DNA from: Seleniibacterium sp963677135
GTDB lineage: Bacteria > Desulfobacterota > Desulfuromonadia > Desulfuromonadales > Geopsychrobacteraceae
Direction of reading: 5' to 3'
Length of the DNA stretch: 64,000 bases
NCBI GenBank assembly: GCA_963677135.2
Contig: CAXXLS010000012.1
Span: 434,001 to 498,000, forward strand
Shown here: one piece after another, positions 63,313 to 64,000 of the stretch
How positions within the stretch are numbered: position 1 is the first letter of the stretch
Layout: every line of letters begins with the position of its first letter
Position numbers and translations under genes: made by a program
Notes under the pieces: model-generated
Told to the model about the DNA's origin: nothing
Seen by the model: the letters and a program-made list of their open reading frames with translations, nothing else
The model's database searches: none

Positions 63313-64000
63313 AGACACAGTTACGGCAGGCCATCATGGCCGCTCTTAAAGATTGCTATGCGGACGGTCAACTGACCAGCGGGGAAATCCCAGAAGATAT
63401 TCTGCTGGAAATTCCCAAAAATCCCGATCACGGTGATTTCGCCACCAACCTGGCCATGACCCTGGCCAAGCCCGAGCGCAAGGCGCCCCGTCAGATCGCC
63501 GAGCTGCTGGTGGCGAGGCTGCAGGAAAATCCCCTGTGCGACAAGGTCGAAATCGCCGGCCCGGGCTTTATCAACTTCAGGTTGTCCGCCAGCTGCTGGT
63601 ACGAGGTTCTTGACCGGGTGATGACCGGCGGCAAGGATTACGGCCGCAGCACTGTCGGCAAGGGAACCCGCATTCAGGTGGAATTCGTCAGCGCCAACCC
63701 GACCGGCCCCCTGCATATCGGCCATGGCCGCGGGGCGGTGGTCGGCGATGCCCTGGCGGCGGTGCTCCAGGCGGCGGGATATGACGTTCAGCGTGAATAC
63801 TACGTCAATGATGCCGGCAACCAGGTGACGACCCTGGGACGTTCCATCCTGCTGCGCCTGCGCGAACTGCAGGGTGAACAGATCGACTTTCCCGAAGACG
63901 GCTACCAGGCGGCCTACGTGACCGATGTCGCCCGCAAGCTGCGCCAGGAGGTCGGTGAGCTTGAGGGTGTTGACGAGGCCGAAGCCATTGAACTCTGCGC
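63309..64000 (+). CDS. argS: Arginyl-tRNA synthetase (partial, N-terminal part)
   Basis: The frame starts with ATG overlapping the previous stop and stays open to the window end (about 230 residues). It shows the N-terminal additional domain (IPKNPDHGDFATNLAM) and the class I HIGH motif in NPTGPLHIGHGRGAVVGDA, then YYVNDAGNQV. It charges tRNA-Arg with arginine. The C-terminal part lies outside the window. Confidence 0.95.
   Translation, partial: MKTQLRQAIMAALKDCYADGQLTSGEIPEDILLEIPKNPDHGDFATNLAMTLAKPERKAPRQIAELLVARLQENPLCDKVEIAGPGFINFRLSASCWYEVLDRVMTGGKDYGRSTVGKGTRIQVEFVSANPTGPLHIGHGRGAVVGDALAAVLQAAGYDVQREYYVNDAGNQVTTLGRSILLRLRELQGEQIDFPEDGYQAAYVTDVARKLRQEVGELEGVDEAEAIELC

Overview
The window comes from a diderm, probably anaerobic bacterium. 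My best placement is Desulfuromonadia (Desulfuromonas/Geobacter relatives). The reasons are a selenocysteine peroxiredoxin, a reverse rubrerythrin, a DUF6172 protein, LptD-type LPS export and a trp-accD-folC gene order. The placement is inferred from gene content only. No tRNA, rRNA, CRISPR array, transposase or phage gene was recognised.

Layout. 0.4-9 kb: a nucleoid-associated protein, a Rep-type helicase, a periplasmic SUOX-fold protein overlapping a hybrid histidine kinase, DUF6172, a BFD-like Fe-S protein and a YiaK-like reductase. 9.1-10.75 kb: structured repeat array A. 10.8-19 kb: an unknown protein, MscS, a YegD-type Hsp70, two orphan TctC-type binding proteins, a GNAT, a small membrane protein with a kinase-like helix and an MFS carrier. 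19.05-20.4 kb: array B. 20.5-24.3 kb: a CHMI-like isomerase, the selenoprotein peroxiredoxin (TGA-encoded Sec plus SECIS hairpin) and, divergently, trpR-trpE-trpG behind a near-consensus Trp operator. 24.3-26.05 kb: array C. 26-40.3 kb: two divergent RND efflux operons, one carrying its own two-component system and the other a TetR regulator with tandem operator half-sites. 40.4-51.8 kb: transporters, acetolactate synthase, cupin, SYLF protein, radical SAM, a NapH-like ferredoxin, rubrerythrin, an EFR1-type flavodoxin-ferredoxin, SDR, DMT carrier and a Cys-rich receiver protein. 52-64 kb: a tightly packed run trpG-D-C-F-B-(DEAD helicase)-trpA-accD-folC-lptD-ftsB-argS (argS is cut by the window edge).

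How it works together. Tryptophan synthesis is split. The committed step (trpE, with its own trpG) is under a local TrpR, while the remaining enzymes lie 28 kb away with a second trpG and no visible Trp operator. Oxidative defence is represented by PrxU, rubrerythrin and Fe-S proteins. The two efflux operons are wired to different sensors.

The most unusual content is a family of about 460-bp units in three arrays (11 recognisable copies plus a decayed remnant near 3.8 kb). Each unit can fold into seven or more stem-loops, including a possible three-way junction. Several stems are rebuilt with different sequence but preserved pairing in different copies. That points to selection on structure rather than on protein, and I do not recognise the family.
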